64,000 nucleotides of DNA. Source: Streptococcus equinus. Lineage in GTDB: Bacteria; Bacillota; Bacilli; Lactobacillales; Streptococcaceae. This document shows, piece after piece, positions 45,217 through 55,172 of this stretch. The notes below the pieces were generated by a model. That model was given only the letters and a program-made list of their open reading frames with translations. It was not told where the DNA came from and ran no database searches. The stretch lies in NCBI RefSeq assembly GCF_900101445.1, contig NZ_FNKE01000001.1:930001-994000 (forward strand). The letters are read 5' to 3'. Numbering within the stretch: the first letter of the stretch is position 1; every line of letters starts with the position of its first letter. The position numbers were made by a program, and so were the translations under genes.

Positions 45217-46206
45217 ATGACAATAAAGAAACATCTCTCTCGCAGTAAACGACATCAAAAATCAGTTTACCTAAATATTTCTGTCTTAGTCATTTCCTTT
45301 GCTGCCCTTTTAATCATTCTTTCAAAACTTTTCTTTTCAGGAATCATTACCCACGCGCTTGATCAAGGTTTGGATTTGTCATCAGCTAGTAACTACACTG
45401 CATCTCAAACAGCCACTGTCTCAAGCACTAAAGCTAATATTTACACAAAAAATGGCTCAAGCACCAGTCTTCCAAAAGACACTGAGTTGTCTATCAATGC
45501 TTATTATTACAAGGCTAAACTAAATGAAAGTGAAGCTACCCTTGCAGAATTTGACATGAATGGTGAGACTTACTATATCGACACCAAAGATATTTCACTA
45601 CAGCAAACTAACGCCATCAACCAATATATTGCTGGGACACTTACCTATTCACACAGCGAGATTACAGATAGTATTGAAAAGAGCTTTGAACAAAGCGCTT
45701 ATAAAACATCTGATGGTAAACCTCGTGGAATCATTATTCACGATACTGGCGTTGATGATTCAACCATCCAAAGTGAAGTGAACTATATGGTTCAAAATTA
45801 TAATGAAGAAGGCATTTTTGTCCATTCTTTCATCGACGATGCAACCATTCTTCGTATTGCTGATGAAAAATACGAAGCTCAAGGCGCTGGTACCAAAGCC
45901 AATCCTTACTACATTCAATTTGAATTAACACATGAAACCTCACAAGATGGCTTTGCAAGACAATTAGCCAATGCTGCTTATTACACGGCCTATATGCTTA
46001 AAAAATATGACCTTCCCGTGACACTTGGTCAAGAAAATGGTGACGGAAGCATTTGGACACACGAAATGGTTAGCAACTACCTTGGCGGAACTGACCACGT
46101 TGACCCAACTGATTATTGGTCAGAAAGTGCTAATGATTATTTTGGTAGTGACTATGACGTTGAAGATTTTGTTGAACTTGTTCAAGCTTATTACAATACG
46201 CTATAA
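45217..46206 (+). CDS. Membrane-anchored N-acetylmuramoyl-L-alanine amidase (Amidase_2/PGRP fold)
   Basis: 329-residue protein: basic N-terminus, membrane helix (about 20-45), a GW/SH3-like region (about 66-130, containing ETYYIDTKDI) and an Amidase_2 domain (about 160-325). Candidate zinc ligands are the histidine in GIIIHDTGV (about 175), and the HVDP histidine and aspartate (about 292-295). A second conserved histidine lies in FVHSFIDD. It likely cuts the bond between MurNAc and the stem peptide. Start ATG 45217 lies 7 bp after a TATAATTT -10-like stretch. Confidence 0.88.
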   Translation: MTIKKHLSRSKRHQKSVYLNISVLVISFAALLIILSKLFFSGIITHALDQGLDLSSASNYTASQTATVSSTKANIYTKNGSSTSLPKDTELSINAYYYKAKLNESEATLAEFDMNGETYYIDTKDISLQQTNAINQYIAGTLTYSHSEITDSIEKSFEQSAYKTSDGKPRGIIIHDTGVDDSTIQSEVNYMVQNYNEEGIFVHSFIDDATILRIADEKYEAQGAGTKANPYYIQFELTHETSQDGFARQLANAAYYTAYMLKKYDLPVTLGQENGDGSIWTHEMVSNYLGGTDHVDPTDYWSESANDYFGSDYDVEDFVELVQAYYNTL

Positions 46207-46237
46207 AAAGGTAAAACTTGTACCTTTTTATTTTTTT
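46205..46237 (+). terminator. Terminator of the amidase gene
   Basis: AAAAAGGTA/TACCTTTTT hairpin followed by TATTTTTTT. Confidence 0.85.
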
Positions 46238-46285
46238 AGTAAAATAGTAGGTGAATAGACTGAAATAGAAAGCTTGAGAGGGAAT

Positions 46286-46771
46286 ATGGCAAAAAAAGCA
46301 AAACTTAAAAAGACTTTGGTCGACCAAATTTTAGATAAAGCCAAAATTGAACACGATAGCTTAGCCATCAACGCATTGAAAGACGAGCTACCTGAAGGCA
46401 TTGAAAAATCAGATATTTTCAAAACCCTAGCCTTGACTGGTGACAAAACTGGTCCACTTATCGGAATTGTTCAAATTACTGAGCACCTTTCTGAGAAAAA
46501 ACTAGCTAAAGTTTCTGGCAATAAAAAAGTCAGCATGATTCCACAAAAGAATCTTCAAAAAACAACAGGTTATATCCACGGAGCAAATAATCCTGTCGGC
46601 ATTCACCAAAAACACAATTTCCCAATCTTTATCGATAACCGTGCTCTAGAAATGGGAACAATGATTGTCTCTGCCGGTGAAGTTGGACGCTCAATCCGCA
46701 TCGATAGCCAAACCTTGGCTGATTTTGTCGGTGCAAGCTTTGCTGACTTACGCGACGAGTCACACCAATAA
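46286..46771 (+). CDS. YbaK/EbsC-type Cys-tRNA(Pro) deacylase
   Basis: 161-residue aminoacyl-tRNA editing protein of the YbaK/ProX fold. It has the family lysine region (VSGNKKVSMIP), GYIHGANNPVGI and the C-terminal GEVGRSIRIDSQTLADFVGA. Such proteins hydrolyse mischarged Cys-tRNA(Pro). ATG 46286 (MAKKAKLKK) is chosen over an upstream ATG because GAGAGGGAAT precedes it. It lies 24 bp before the histidine phosphatase gene, probably in one operon. Confidence 0.92.
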   Translation: MAKKAKLKKTLVDQILDKAKIEHDSLAINALKDELPEGIEKSDIFKTLALTGDKTGPLIGIVQITEHLSEKKLAKVSGNKKVSMIPQKNLQKTTGYIHGANNPVGIHQKHNFPIFIDNRALEMGTMIVSAGEVGRSIRIDSQTLADFVGASFADLRDESHQ

Positions 46772-46795
46772 TGGTTTAGATTAGAAGGTACAAGA

Positions 46796-47419
46796 ATGAA
46801 ATTTTATTTTGTACGCCATGGTAAAACACAATGGAATCTCGAAGGGCGTTTTCAAGGAGCAAATGGCGACTCCCCACTATTAGAAGAATCTGTTCGAGAC
46901 CTTGAAAAATTAGGAGACTACCTCAAAGATATCAAATTCGACGCTGTCTTTTCCAGCGATTTAAAACGTGCCAGTGATACTTGTAAAATCATCATGTCAC
47001 GTAGCAATTATCCAAAATCAATCAGTTTTCAACCAGCGCTACGCGAATGGCATCTTGGAAGACTTGAAGGTAGTAAAATCTCAACAATGACTGACATCTA
47101 CCCAACACAAATGGATGCCTTCCGACATAATCTGGCGAAATTTGATAACGATATTTTCAACGCTGAATCACTTTACCAAACTACAAAACGTGTCGAAGGC
47201 TTTATCCGTTCAATGAAAGGACAACCTTACCAGCATGTTCTTCTGGTTGGACACGGCGCTAATTTTACAGCTTCAATCAGAAGTTTGCTTGGTTATGAAC
47301 CTGCGGTGCTACGCTCAAATGGTGGCTTGGACAATGGCAGTGTTACCGTCATTGAAACCTTTGACTTCGATCAATACTCTTGTATCAAATGGAACGATAC
47401 TTATTACAAAGAAAAATAA
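46796..47419 (+). CDS. Histidine phosphatase family protein (GpmB-like)
   Basis: 207-residue member of the branch 2,3-bisphosphoglycerate mutase-like phosphatases. The phosphohistidine motif is FVRHGKTQWNLEGRFQG (about 5-21), the conserved SSDLKRASDT and GHGANFTASIR histidine are present. Substrate is not determined; many relatives are broad phosphatases rather than mutases. Probably cotranscribed with the deacylase. Confidence 0.92.
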   Translation: MKFYFVRHGKTQWNLEGRFQGANGDSPLLEESVRDLEKLGDYLKDIKFDAVFSSDLKRASDTCKIIMSRSNYPKSISFQPALREWHLGRLEGSKISTMTDIYPTQMDAFRHNLAKFDNDIFNAESLYQTTKRVEGFIRSMKGQPYQHVLLVGHGANFTASIRSLLGYEPAVLRSNGGLDNGSVTVIETFDFDQYSCIKWNDTYYKEK

Positions 47420-47430
47420 TTTAAGTACAA

Positions 47431-47457
47431 AAAAGCTCTCCATAAGGAGAGCTTTTC
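47431..47457. terminator. Bidirectional terminator
   Basis: AAAAGCTCTCC/GGAGAGCTTTT hairpin between the histidine phosphatase and the converging HAD gene. Confidence 0.9.
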
Positions 47458-47462
47458 TTTGC

Positions 47463-48374
47463 TTATTTACTGTTTCTTGCGTATTTCATACGAAGAATTT
47501 TTTCTTGTTGTTTGTCCAAACGAAGTAGGATAACAACTTTATCAATACTCATGTTACTTTCTAGCAAACGTTCTGCTGCCATCATCAAGCCGTTGTTGAT
47601 TCCCATTTCAAGGATTGGGTTTTTCTTGTCATTGACGTCAAAGATGAACTTGTTATCTGGAAGGTCAAAGAGAACTTTTACAGCTCCAAATAATTGTTCA
47701 AAGTTATCGATAGCCACGTCATAAACTGGTTTGATACCAGGTTTTAAGCTACGACCACGGTGGTTAAACCACATTGAGTGCCAGCCACCATTGAAGGCAC
47801 CGACAACATCGTTGTCGTAAGAATCACCAACGTAAAGTGTTGTTGCAGGGTTCATGTCAAATTGCTCTGCAGCAAGGTTGAAGATTTCTTTTTCAGGTTT
47901 TTGGAAACCAGTCGCTTGGCTGACAAGGACACGTTTAGGGTCAACGTAATCGTAAAGACCAAGTTTTTTAACTTTTTTCAATTGGTGTTCAGTTGGACCA
48001 TTGGTGATGATTCCCATTGGAACACCTTTTTCTTTAAGAAAATCAAGCGTCATGCGCATTTCATCAAGCATTGTGATGTTTTCCAATTCTTCTTCGTAGA
48101 TTTCTTGGAAGTGCACACCAGTCGCTTCATCAATTTCGCGGTAACCAAATTCAAGCAACGTTTCTTTACAACGCCAGAAGCGGAAATATTCAGTTGTCCA
48201 TTCACCAGCCATAACACGTGGGAAGCCAACATCTGAATAATGACGGAAACGAATGTAAGCTTGATTGATTTTACTCATATCAAAATCAGGGAAACATTTC
48301 TCAACGGCAATGCGATAAGGCGCTTGTTGGTCATAAATCGTATCGTCAACATCAAAAACAATTGAAGTAATCAT
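47463..48374 (-). CDS. HAD-IA phosphatase (YjjG-like) with C-terminal extension
   Basis: 303-residue HAD hydrolase. Motif 1 FDVDDTIYDQ (7-16), motif 2 GIITNGPTEHQLKK, motif 3 KPEKEIF and motif 4 YVGDSYDNDVVGA are intact, as in YjjG-type nucleotidases. About 70 residues after the core (from about 235, FDLPDNKFIFDVNDKKNP) form an extra helical tail ending in a basic segment (LRMKYARNSK). Typical family length is near 230, so the tail is unusual. Monocistronic with a shared terminator. Substrate unknown. Confidence 0.87.
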   Translation of the reverse strand: MITSIVFDVDDTIYDQQAPYRIAVEKCFPDFDMSKINQAYIRFRHYSDVGFPRVMAGEWTTEYFRFWRCKETLLEFGYREIDEATGVHFQEIYEEELENITMLDEMRMTLDFLKEKGVPMGIITNGPTEHQLKKVKKLGLYDYVDPKRVLVSQATGFQKPEKEIFNLAAEQFDMNPATTLYVGDSYDNDVVGAFNGGWHSMWFNHRGRSLKPGIKPVYDVAIDNFEQLFGAVKVLFDLPDNKFIFDVNDKKNPILEMGINNGLMMAAERLLESNMSIDKVVILLRLDKQQEKILRMKYARNSK

Positions 48375-48520
48375 GAATCTCTTTTCTCTCTAAGTTATTT
48401 TTACCGTCACATATTATACTATTTTTTGCCCTTCTTTTCAATTAAAGTCAATTCTGCGACCGGAAAACACTTTCTTGCCAAAAGCCACCCTAACACAAGC
48501 AAAAATAAAGTGAATTCTAG

Positions 48521-50056
<1,536 letters not shown>

Positions 50057-50079
50057 TTTAGCGGAAAGATTATAGAATA

Positions 50080-50106
50080 AAAACCACTAGCTAAGCTAGT
50101 GGTTTT
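50080..50106. terminator. Bidirectional terminator
   Basis: AAAACCACTAGCT/AGCTAGTGGTTTT stem between lysS and the converging efflux gene. Confidence 0.92.
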
Positions 50107-50127
50107 GTTATACTCAAATTTTCTCCA

Positions 50128-51897
50128 TCACTTTTCTTCTTTTTTATCAGTGAAGTAAGCGAGTGGGCTTGTGATTAGGACAATGAGCGATGCGATGATA
50201 AAGACTTGGTTGAAGGCTTGGCTAAGATTTTTGTTTTTTGAGTCTTTAATTTTTTGGAAGGTATCGGTTAGTTCTTCTTTTTGGGCTAGGAGTTGAATTC
50301 CTTGTCCTAGTTGCGCTTGACCTTGGCTTAAAGGTGCTAAGGCTGAGCTGATTTGTTTTGGAAGGTTGGCTACGACTTTTTCTGAGCCTGCGACTAATTG
50401 ACTATTGGCATCATAGAGTTTTCGATAATCGCTGCCTTTCTTAGGAAGAGGGAGATTATCAGTCTTTCTAGCCGCAGCTTTGACCTTCGTCAGCATTTGA
50501 TTTTGTTTTTTAGAAGAATCAGTGGTCTTGCTTGTAGATTCAAATACTTCTTTGATTTCTTTTTTAGCAACTGTTTTCACTGAATTTGATAACTGATGCT
50601 TATCGATTTGGACATAAGCATCATGTCTGATATTATCCTTAGCCGTGTTAATATTGGCATTTAAAATAGTCACAAGCAGTGCCATACTAACTGCCTGACC
50701 GATATATCTTGAGGCGTTGACAATCCCAGAACCAATTCCTGTTTTAATAACAGGAAGGTATCTTACAGAAGCAGTCATAGACATCGCCATAAACCCTAAA
50801 CCAAGACCAATAATCACATTACAACAAATGATAATAGCTTCTGAAGTTTCAAATTGAACTAAACTTAGCATACAAAGTCCAGCTGCTGTGATAAACATCC
50901 CAATACCAATAAGAAGTTTCGCAGAAAGTTTTTGGTACATTTTGGTTGCTAAAGGCATTCCCACAGCAATCGCTAAAGAGGTTGGCACGATGAGATAAGC
51001 TGAATGAAGGGCGCTATAGCCACGAACATTTTGAAGGAAGTAATTCAAAATCAATGACGGCACAATAATTGCAAAACCAAAAATCATGTAAATGATGCTT
51101 GAGGCTGTAAAGGTCTTTTCTTTGAACAGTGACAATTCAATAATCGGTGATTTTACTTTTCCTTCTACGAAAATTAACAAGATTAAACCAACTAAACTAA
51201 TAGCAAAGCTTGATAAAATGATGGTTGACGTCCAACCATATTCTCTTCCTTCTAAAAGACCAAATGTCAAACCTCCTAAGGCACAAGTCAAAAATAGCAT
51301 GCCAAGCCAGTCAATTTCTTTAGCAATACTAAAATCATAAGATTCCTCGTTGCCAACTAGAATAAGCACAAAAGAAATCAAGGCAATTGGAATATTAATT
51401 CCAAAAATCCAATTGTAGCTTGCCCAATTAATGATAAAGCCACCGATGACTGGACCGCTTGCTGCAGCCAAAGCGCTGAATGCACCTATAACTGCTGTCA
51501 CCTTACTTGTGTTTGCTTTTCCAAAAAGTGCAATCCCCATTGGTAAAACAATCGGTGTCAGAATTGCCCCACCGATTCCTTGGAAAAAGCGAAAAGCAAT
51601 TAAAAAGCTTAGCGAATTTGCCATCATGCAGGCAAATGAAAAGACTCCAAATATAGCAACACCAATCAGCATGACCAATCTACGCCCATACAAATCAGCG
51701 ATTTTAGAGACTGTAATAATAAAAGCAGCCATTGCCAGAACATAAATCGTTGAAACCCAGCTCGTATCTGTCAAACTAGAATTGAGATGCTTCATAATGT
51801 CTGGTAAGGCAATATTAACGATAGTAGCATCCAAAGCTCCCATAAACATGGCAAGAACCAATCCGACAAACCCAAATACTTTTCTTGTCTTTGACAT
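50128..51897 (-). CDS. DHA2 (14-helix) MFS drug efflux transporter with long loop
   Basis: 589-residue MFS exporter of the EmrB/QacA DHA2 group. It shows the membrane-buried aspartate in ALDATIVNIALPD (about 22-34), motif A ADLYGRRLVM (about 66-75) and motif C-type GPVIGGFI in helix 5. Fourteen helices are expected; residues about 425-550 form an unusually long, charged hydrophilic stretch between the last two helices, with repeat-like helical sequence. A TetR-family gene is transcribed divergently, so the pump is probably derepressed by its substrates. Substrate range is unknown. Confidence 0.9.
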   Translation of the reverse strand: MSKTRKVFGFVGLVLAMFMGALDATIVNIALPDIMKHLNSSLTDTSWVSTIYVLAMAAFIITVSKIADLYGRRLVMLIGVAIFGVFSFACMMANSLSFLIAFRFFQGIGGAILTPIVLPMGIALFGKANTSKVTAVIGAFSALAAASGPVIGGFIINWASYNWIFGINIPIALISFVLILVGNEESYDFSIAKEIDWLGMLFLTCALGGLTFGLLEGREYGWTSTIILSSFAISLVGLILLIFVEGKVKSPIIELSLFKEKTFTASSIIYMIFGFAIIVPSLILNYFLQNVRGYSALHSAYLIVPTSLAIAVGMPLATKMYQKLSAKLLIGIGMFITAAGLCMLSLVQFETSEAIIICCNVIIGLGLGFMAMSMTASVRYLPVIKTGIGSGIVNASRYIGQAVSMALLVTILNANINTAKDNIRHDAYVQIDKHQLSNSVKTVAKKEIKEVFESTSKTTDSSKKQNQMLTKVKAAARKTDNLPLPKKGSDYRKLYDANSQLVAGSEKVVANLPKQISSALAPLSQGQAQLGQGIQLLAQKEELTDTFQKIKDSKNKNLSQAFNQVFIIASLIVLITSPLAYFTDKKEEK

Positions 51898-52054
51898 ATT
51901 CCTATCCTTTCTTCATAAAAACTCATACCCCATTATGCTTCAAAAAGCTTAATACGATAAGTCAACGCTTTAACATTTTACGAAAAAATAATACAATATT
52001 AACAAACCAAAAACCATAACAGATTTTAATAATATGTTTAATTAAGGGAATAAT

Positions 52055-52594
52055 ATGACGATTAATCGAAAAACAAATAGCGTTGAAAGCCTAAAAAACG
52101 CCCTTATTGAATTGCTTTTTGACAAAACTTATTCAGAAATCACAGTCGCTGACATTGCCAAAAAAGCTGGTGTTAGCCGTGGAACTTTTTACCAGCATTT
52201 TCTTGATAAAGATGATCTAGCAACAACCATCAGTGACGAAACCTCCGAAAGATTCTGGAATATTTTATCCAAAGGAAACCTTGATAAGCCAGATAAAATC
52301 CTCGAAAGTCTAAAGTGTATTAAAGATGATGCCAAGCACTTCAAAGTCATCTCACAAGCGCCTCATGTAGAATTTTCAAAAACCGTTCGTGTGCTACTAG
52401 AACGATTGGTCACAACAAATGTTAATCTCAAAAATAGAATCAAGCAAAAAAGTAAAATAACTGATGATTTGATTATTGAAGCCTTCTGCGCCTCTTTCGA
52501 AAGTATTATCTCTGCATGGATTGAAAGTGACTTTAAAAAAAGCCCAGAAGAAATCAGCGACATTATCGTCAAATTGGAAGAATTGTTTTTGTGA
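52055..52594 (+). CDS. TetR/AcrR regulator divergent from the DHA2 pump
   Basis: 179-residue TetR-family protein with a clear helix-turn-helix (ITVADIAKKAGVSRGTFYQHF, residues 28-48) and a C-terminal helical ligand domain resembling DhaS-like TetR_C_8 types. It is 157 bp from the divergent efflux gene and is expected to repress it. I saw no convincing palindrome in the gap. An AAGGGAATAAT ribosome binding site precedes the ATG. Confidence 0.9.
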   Translation: MTINRKTNSVESLKNALIELLFDKTYSEITVADIAKKAGVSRGTFYQHFLDKDDLATTISDETSERFWNILSKGNLDKPDKILESLKCIKDDAKHFKVISQAPHVEFSKTVRVLLERLVTTNVNLKNRIKQKSKITDDLIIEAFCASFESIISAWIESDFKKSPEEISDIIVKLEELFL

Positions 52595-52597
52595 AGG

Positions 52598-52626
52598 AAT
52601 CCCCATATTAGTCTGGGGATTTTTTT
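52598..52626 (+). terminator. Terminator of the second TetR gene
   Basis: AATCCCCA/TGGGGATT hairpin and TTTTTTT. Confidence 0.9.
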
Positions 52627-52714
52627 AATTTAACTTAGCAAAAATTATCGAAATATTTTTTATATTGACAAAATATTGAATTCAGCTATAATTATAGCAG
52701 CGAAAGGACGATTT

Positions 52715-53908
52715 ATGATATTAAAAAAATATAAAGACTTTAGTCATGTATTTCTGGGACGATTAATTAGCAATTGTGGTGATTCAATTTACACTATTGT
52801 TCTGTCATGGTATGTCTTAGAAATGACAAATAGTGCTTGGTATGTTGGGTTATTGAATTTTTTGATTTTTATTCCCAATACCTTTTCTTTTGTTTTTGGA
52901 AAGAAGATTGACTCTCACCCTAAAAAATTTCTATTAGTACTATTAGAGTGGGCACAACTATTAGCCGTACTAGGTATCATTGTAGGAATGTGCCTAAAAA
53001 GCATAAATGCTAATCTTAGTTTAGCCATTATTTTTACTTGCGTTTTCATTGCCTCAACTGTCGGGCTAAATACTTACACTGTTCAAGACGCGCTGGTTCC
53101 AAAGATTGTTGCTTCAAAAGATTTAGTAAAAGCAGAGATGTATATGTCTATAGCTTACAACGGAACAGAATACGTCTTCACTGCTATTAGTGGATTCTTA
53201 CTTTCTGTTATCAGTTATATTCCTTTACTTTTTATTGATGTCTTTACTTTCTTGGGATCAATCATTTTGTTCAGAAAGATAAGATTTAAAGAAAAAATTG
53301 AAAAAAGTGTTGAAGAAACAGACTTTCTTAGCGGACTTCGTTTTATTTTGAAAAATAAGGTCGTATTTTCAATTACGCTTGGAGGGGCTATACTTAACTT
53401 TCTCTTTGGTGGTTTCAACGTTTATCAACTCCTAATTGCTAAAGAAGTTGGTAACTCTGCCTTTTATGGTCTTTTAGTATCTGCTTGTGCTGTGGGAACT
53501 TTGCTCGGAACAACCTTTGTGGCAAATTATTTATTACAAAAACTGAGTTACGGTAAAGCTTTTTGGCTAGCAACGATTATTTTTGGAATCGGAATTGGAT
53601 CCACTGCATTGACACAAAATCGTTTCGTCATCTTGCTAATTTGGTTTGTGTCATGCCTATTTTTAGGAGTAACACATGTTGCTCAAAAGCCAATTTTACA
53701 AACTGAGATTCCAAATGAGCACCTTGGAAAAGTGTTTAGTGCTTTTTATACAGTGACCATTCCAACACTTGCCATCGGTTCTCTTTTCTTTGGTTTTATT
53801 GCTGATTTCTTATCATGGCGCATTTTTGTTGTGGTGTTTGCAGGAGCATTACTTCTAGTTGCTTTACTTTATTATTCAAACAAAAAGTTAAGAAATTATA
53901 GCATTTGA
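52715..53908 (+). CDS. MFS transporter, DHA3 (MefA-like) group
   Basis: 397-residue 12-helix MFS protein resembling the Mef macrolide-efflux type in layout (MILKKYKDFSHVFLGRLISNCGDSIYTIVLSWYVLEMT at the N-terminus, long hydrophobic helices, short loops). ATG 52715 is chosen because AAAGGACGATTT precedes it. Base composition is more AT-rich than its neighbours and it stands alone behind its own promoter and terminator, which could reflect transfer. Substrate is unknown; macrolide efflux is only one possibility. Confidence 0.82.
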   Translation: MILKKYKDFSHVFLGRLISNCGDSIYTIVLSWYVLEMTNSAWYVGLLNFLIFIPNTFSFVFGKKIDSHPKKFLLVLLEWAQLLAVLGIIVGMCLKSINANLSLAIIFTCVFIASTVGLNTYTVQDALVPKIVASKDLVKAEMYMSIAYNGTEYVFTAISGFLLSVISYIPLLFIDVFTFLGSIILFRKIRFKEKIEKSVEETDFLSGLRFILKNKVVFSITLGGAILNFLFGGFNVYQLLIAKEVGNSAFYGLLVSACAVGTLLGTTFVANYLLQKLSYGKAFWLATIIFGIGIGSTALTQNRFVILLIWFVSCLFLGVTHVAQKPILQTEIPNEHLGKVFSAFYTVTIPTLAIGSLFFGFIADFLSWRIFVVVFAGALLLVALLYYSNKKLRNYSI

Positions 53909-53933
53909 AATGTTACTAATCTTTATACCATAA

Positions 53934-53966
53934 AGAGAGCTTGGAAAAATTCCAAACTCTTTTTCA
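53934..53966 (+). terminator. Terminator of the DHA3 transporter gene
   Basis: AGAG-AGC-TTGGAA/TTCCAA-ACTCT hairpin followed by TTTTCATT. Confidence 0.75.
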
Positions 53967-53971
53967 TTCTC

Positions 53972-54724
53972 TCACCCCACCAACTCACTGATATCATCAA
54001 TCACTTTGGCATTCATGGTGTTAAGGTTTTGAATGTCTTCTTGGCTGTATGGGAAGGTGTTTAGCATAATGCCATCCATGCCTGCTGCTTGCGCGATTGC
54101 CATATCACTGGTGAAGTCGTTGCCGACCATGACGCTTTCTTTTGGATCAAGCTGATTTTCTTCTAAAACAAGATTCATAAAATCGACTTGTGGTTTCTTC
54201 ATTTTGTGGTCAGACGAGATGTAAATCTTATCTAAAAACTCCCTACAACCTGTCATTTCGATCTCTGCTTGAGTGAAAGCTCGTTGGGCATTTGACAGTA
54301 AGATAACTTTGGCGCCTGCTGCTTTTAATGCTTTTAAAGTCGCTAATGTGTGCTCATAGGCTTGCAATTTTTTACGTGACAGCATTCTAAAAGTCTGAGC
54401 AATCAGATTTCCCCAAGTTTCTAAATCTAGGATAATGCTATCTGTCGCATGTTTTTGCGGTGCTTCTAACATGAGTTCGATAAAGACGTGAACCAAATCA
54501 ACTTCGACATATTCCAGTTTGAGTCGCTTACGCAACTGCTCTTCTTGTCGCTTAATTAAAGCATCGTAGTGTGTCTTTAGAGCTTGCCCAGTATAATCAG
54601 CTCCATAGGCACGATAAAGCTCTGCCATTTGTTCCCATAATTGAGGATTTTCCTCATCGGTTTCAATATCAACCAAGGTACCGTAAAAATCAAAAATATA
54701 GTTTTTATACTGTAAATTTGCCAT
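53972..54724 (-). CDS. HAD-IA phosphatase, YjjG-like
   Basis: 250-residue HAD hydrolase. Motif 1 FDFYGTLVDIETD (about 11-23), motif 2 ILLSNAQRAFTQAE, motif 3 KKPQVDFMN and motif 4 MVGNDFTSDMAIA are intact. The helical cap lies at about 30-115. Motif 1 has DFYGT in place of DxDGT; the second aspartate normally polarises the substrate, so the Y at that place is a deviation worth noting, although DFYGT occurs in some HAD-IA members. Substrate unknown. Confidence 0.87.
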   Translation of the reverse strand: MANLQYKNYIFDFYGTLVDIETDEENPQLWEQMAELYRAYGADYTGQALKTHYDALIKRQEEQLRKRLKLEYVEVDLVHVFIELMLEAPQKHATDSIILDLETWGNLIAQTFRMLSRKKLQAYEHTLATLKALKAAGAKVILLSNAQRAFTQAEIEMTGCREFLDKIYISSDHKMKKPQVDFMNLVLEENQLDPKESVMVGNDFTSDMAIAQAAGMDGIMLNTFPYSQEDIQNLNTMNAKVIDDISELVG

Positions 54725-54804
54725 TTGTCCTCACCTAAAAATCTTATGATTACGTTTACAAGGGCTATTATAGAGGAAAATGTGGCATTTGACCAGCCTT
54801 AAAC

Positions 54805-54850
54805 ACAAAAAAAACAGCCAACCATTTTGAAAAATGATTAGCTGACTTTT
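54805..54850 (-). terminator. Terminator of the PC4-like gene
   Basis: CAGCTAATCATTTTT/AATGGTTGGCTG hairpin followed by a run of eight T on the minus strand. Confidence 0.82.
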
Positions 54851-54854
54851 TTTA

Positions 54855-55067
54855 TCATGAACGAAAAGCATCCAAAATGATTTTAAACTCATCGTTTGTA
54901 AGTGTCACACCTTTCCCCATCTTGCTGTGGTCTGGGCTCCAAGAGCGAATATCAAATTTTGGTTCAGCACCGTTAAAGCTGACACGATTCAATTCTTTTG
55001 TCCATCCTTTATCGCTTTCTGATAGGGTAAGCAAGTGTTCAACGATTTCAAATTTAAATTCTGACAT
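54855..55067 (-). CDS. YdbC: PC4-like single-stranded DNA-binding protein
   Basis: 70-residue protein with the PC4/Sub1 fold sequence of the YdbC family (FKFEIVEHLLTLSESDKGWTKELNRV, then DIRSWSPDHSKMGKGVTLT, then a C-terminal helix DEFKIILDAFRS). Dimers of this fold bind single-stranded DNA; pneumococcal SP_0782 does so and, as I recall, belongs to the late competence genes. Here a SigX (CIN) box lies 23 bp upstream of the start, which fits induction during competence. The ribosome binding site TAGGAGGAGATAA is strong. Confidence 0.9.
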   Translation of the reverse strand: MSEFKFEIVEHLLTLSESDKGWTKELNRVSFNGAEPKFDIRSWSPDHSKMGKGVTLTNDEFKIILDAFRS

Positions 55068-55089
55068 ATTTATCTCCTCCTACTTAATA

Positions 55090-55097
55090 TATTCGTA
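55090..55097 (-). promoter_or_regulatory. SigX/ComX CIN box for the PC4-like gene
   Basis: Minus-strand TACGAATA preceded by six T (TTTTTTACGAATATA), the canonical streptococcal competence promoter. It ends 22 bp before the ATG, leaving a short leader that just holds the ribosome binding site. Confidence 0.85.
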
Positions 55098-55143
55098 AAA
55101 AATTTCTAAACTTTTGATTATTTATTTTTTTTCTTAAAAGGTG

Positions 55144-55149
55144 TATAAT
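55144..55149 (+). promoter_or_regulatory. -10 element of the divergent small gene
   Basis: TATAAT at 55144-55149, 24 bp before the start codon; no convincing -35 is visible. Confidence 0.45.
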
Positions 55150-55172
55150 CATTTTATCAATTTTTAGGATAA

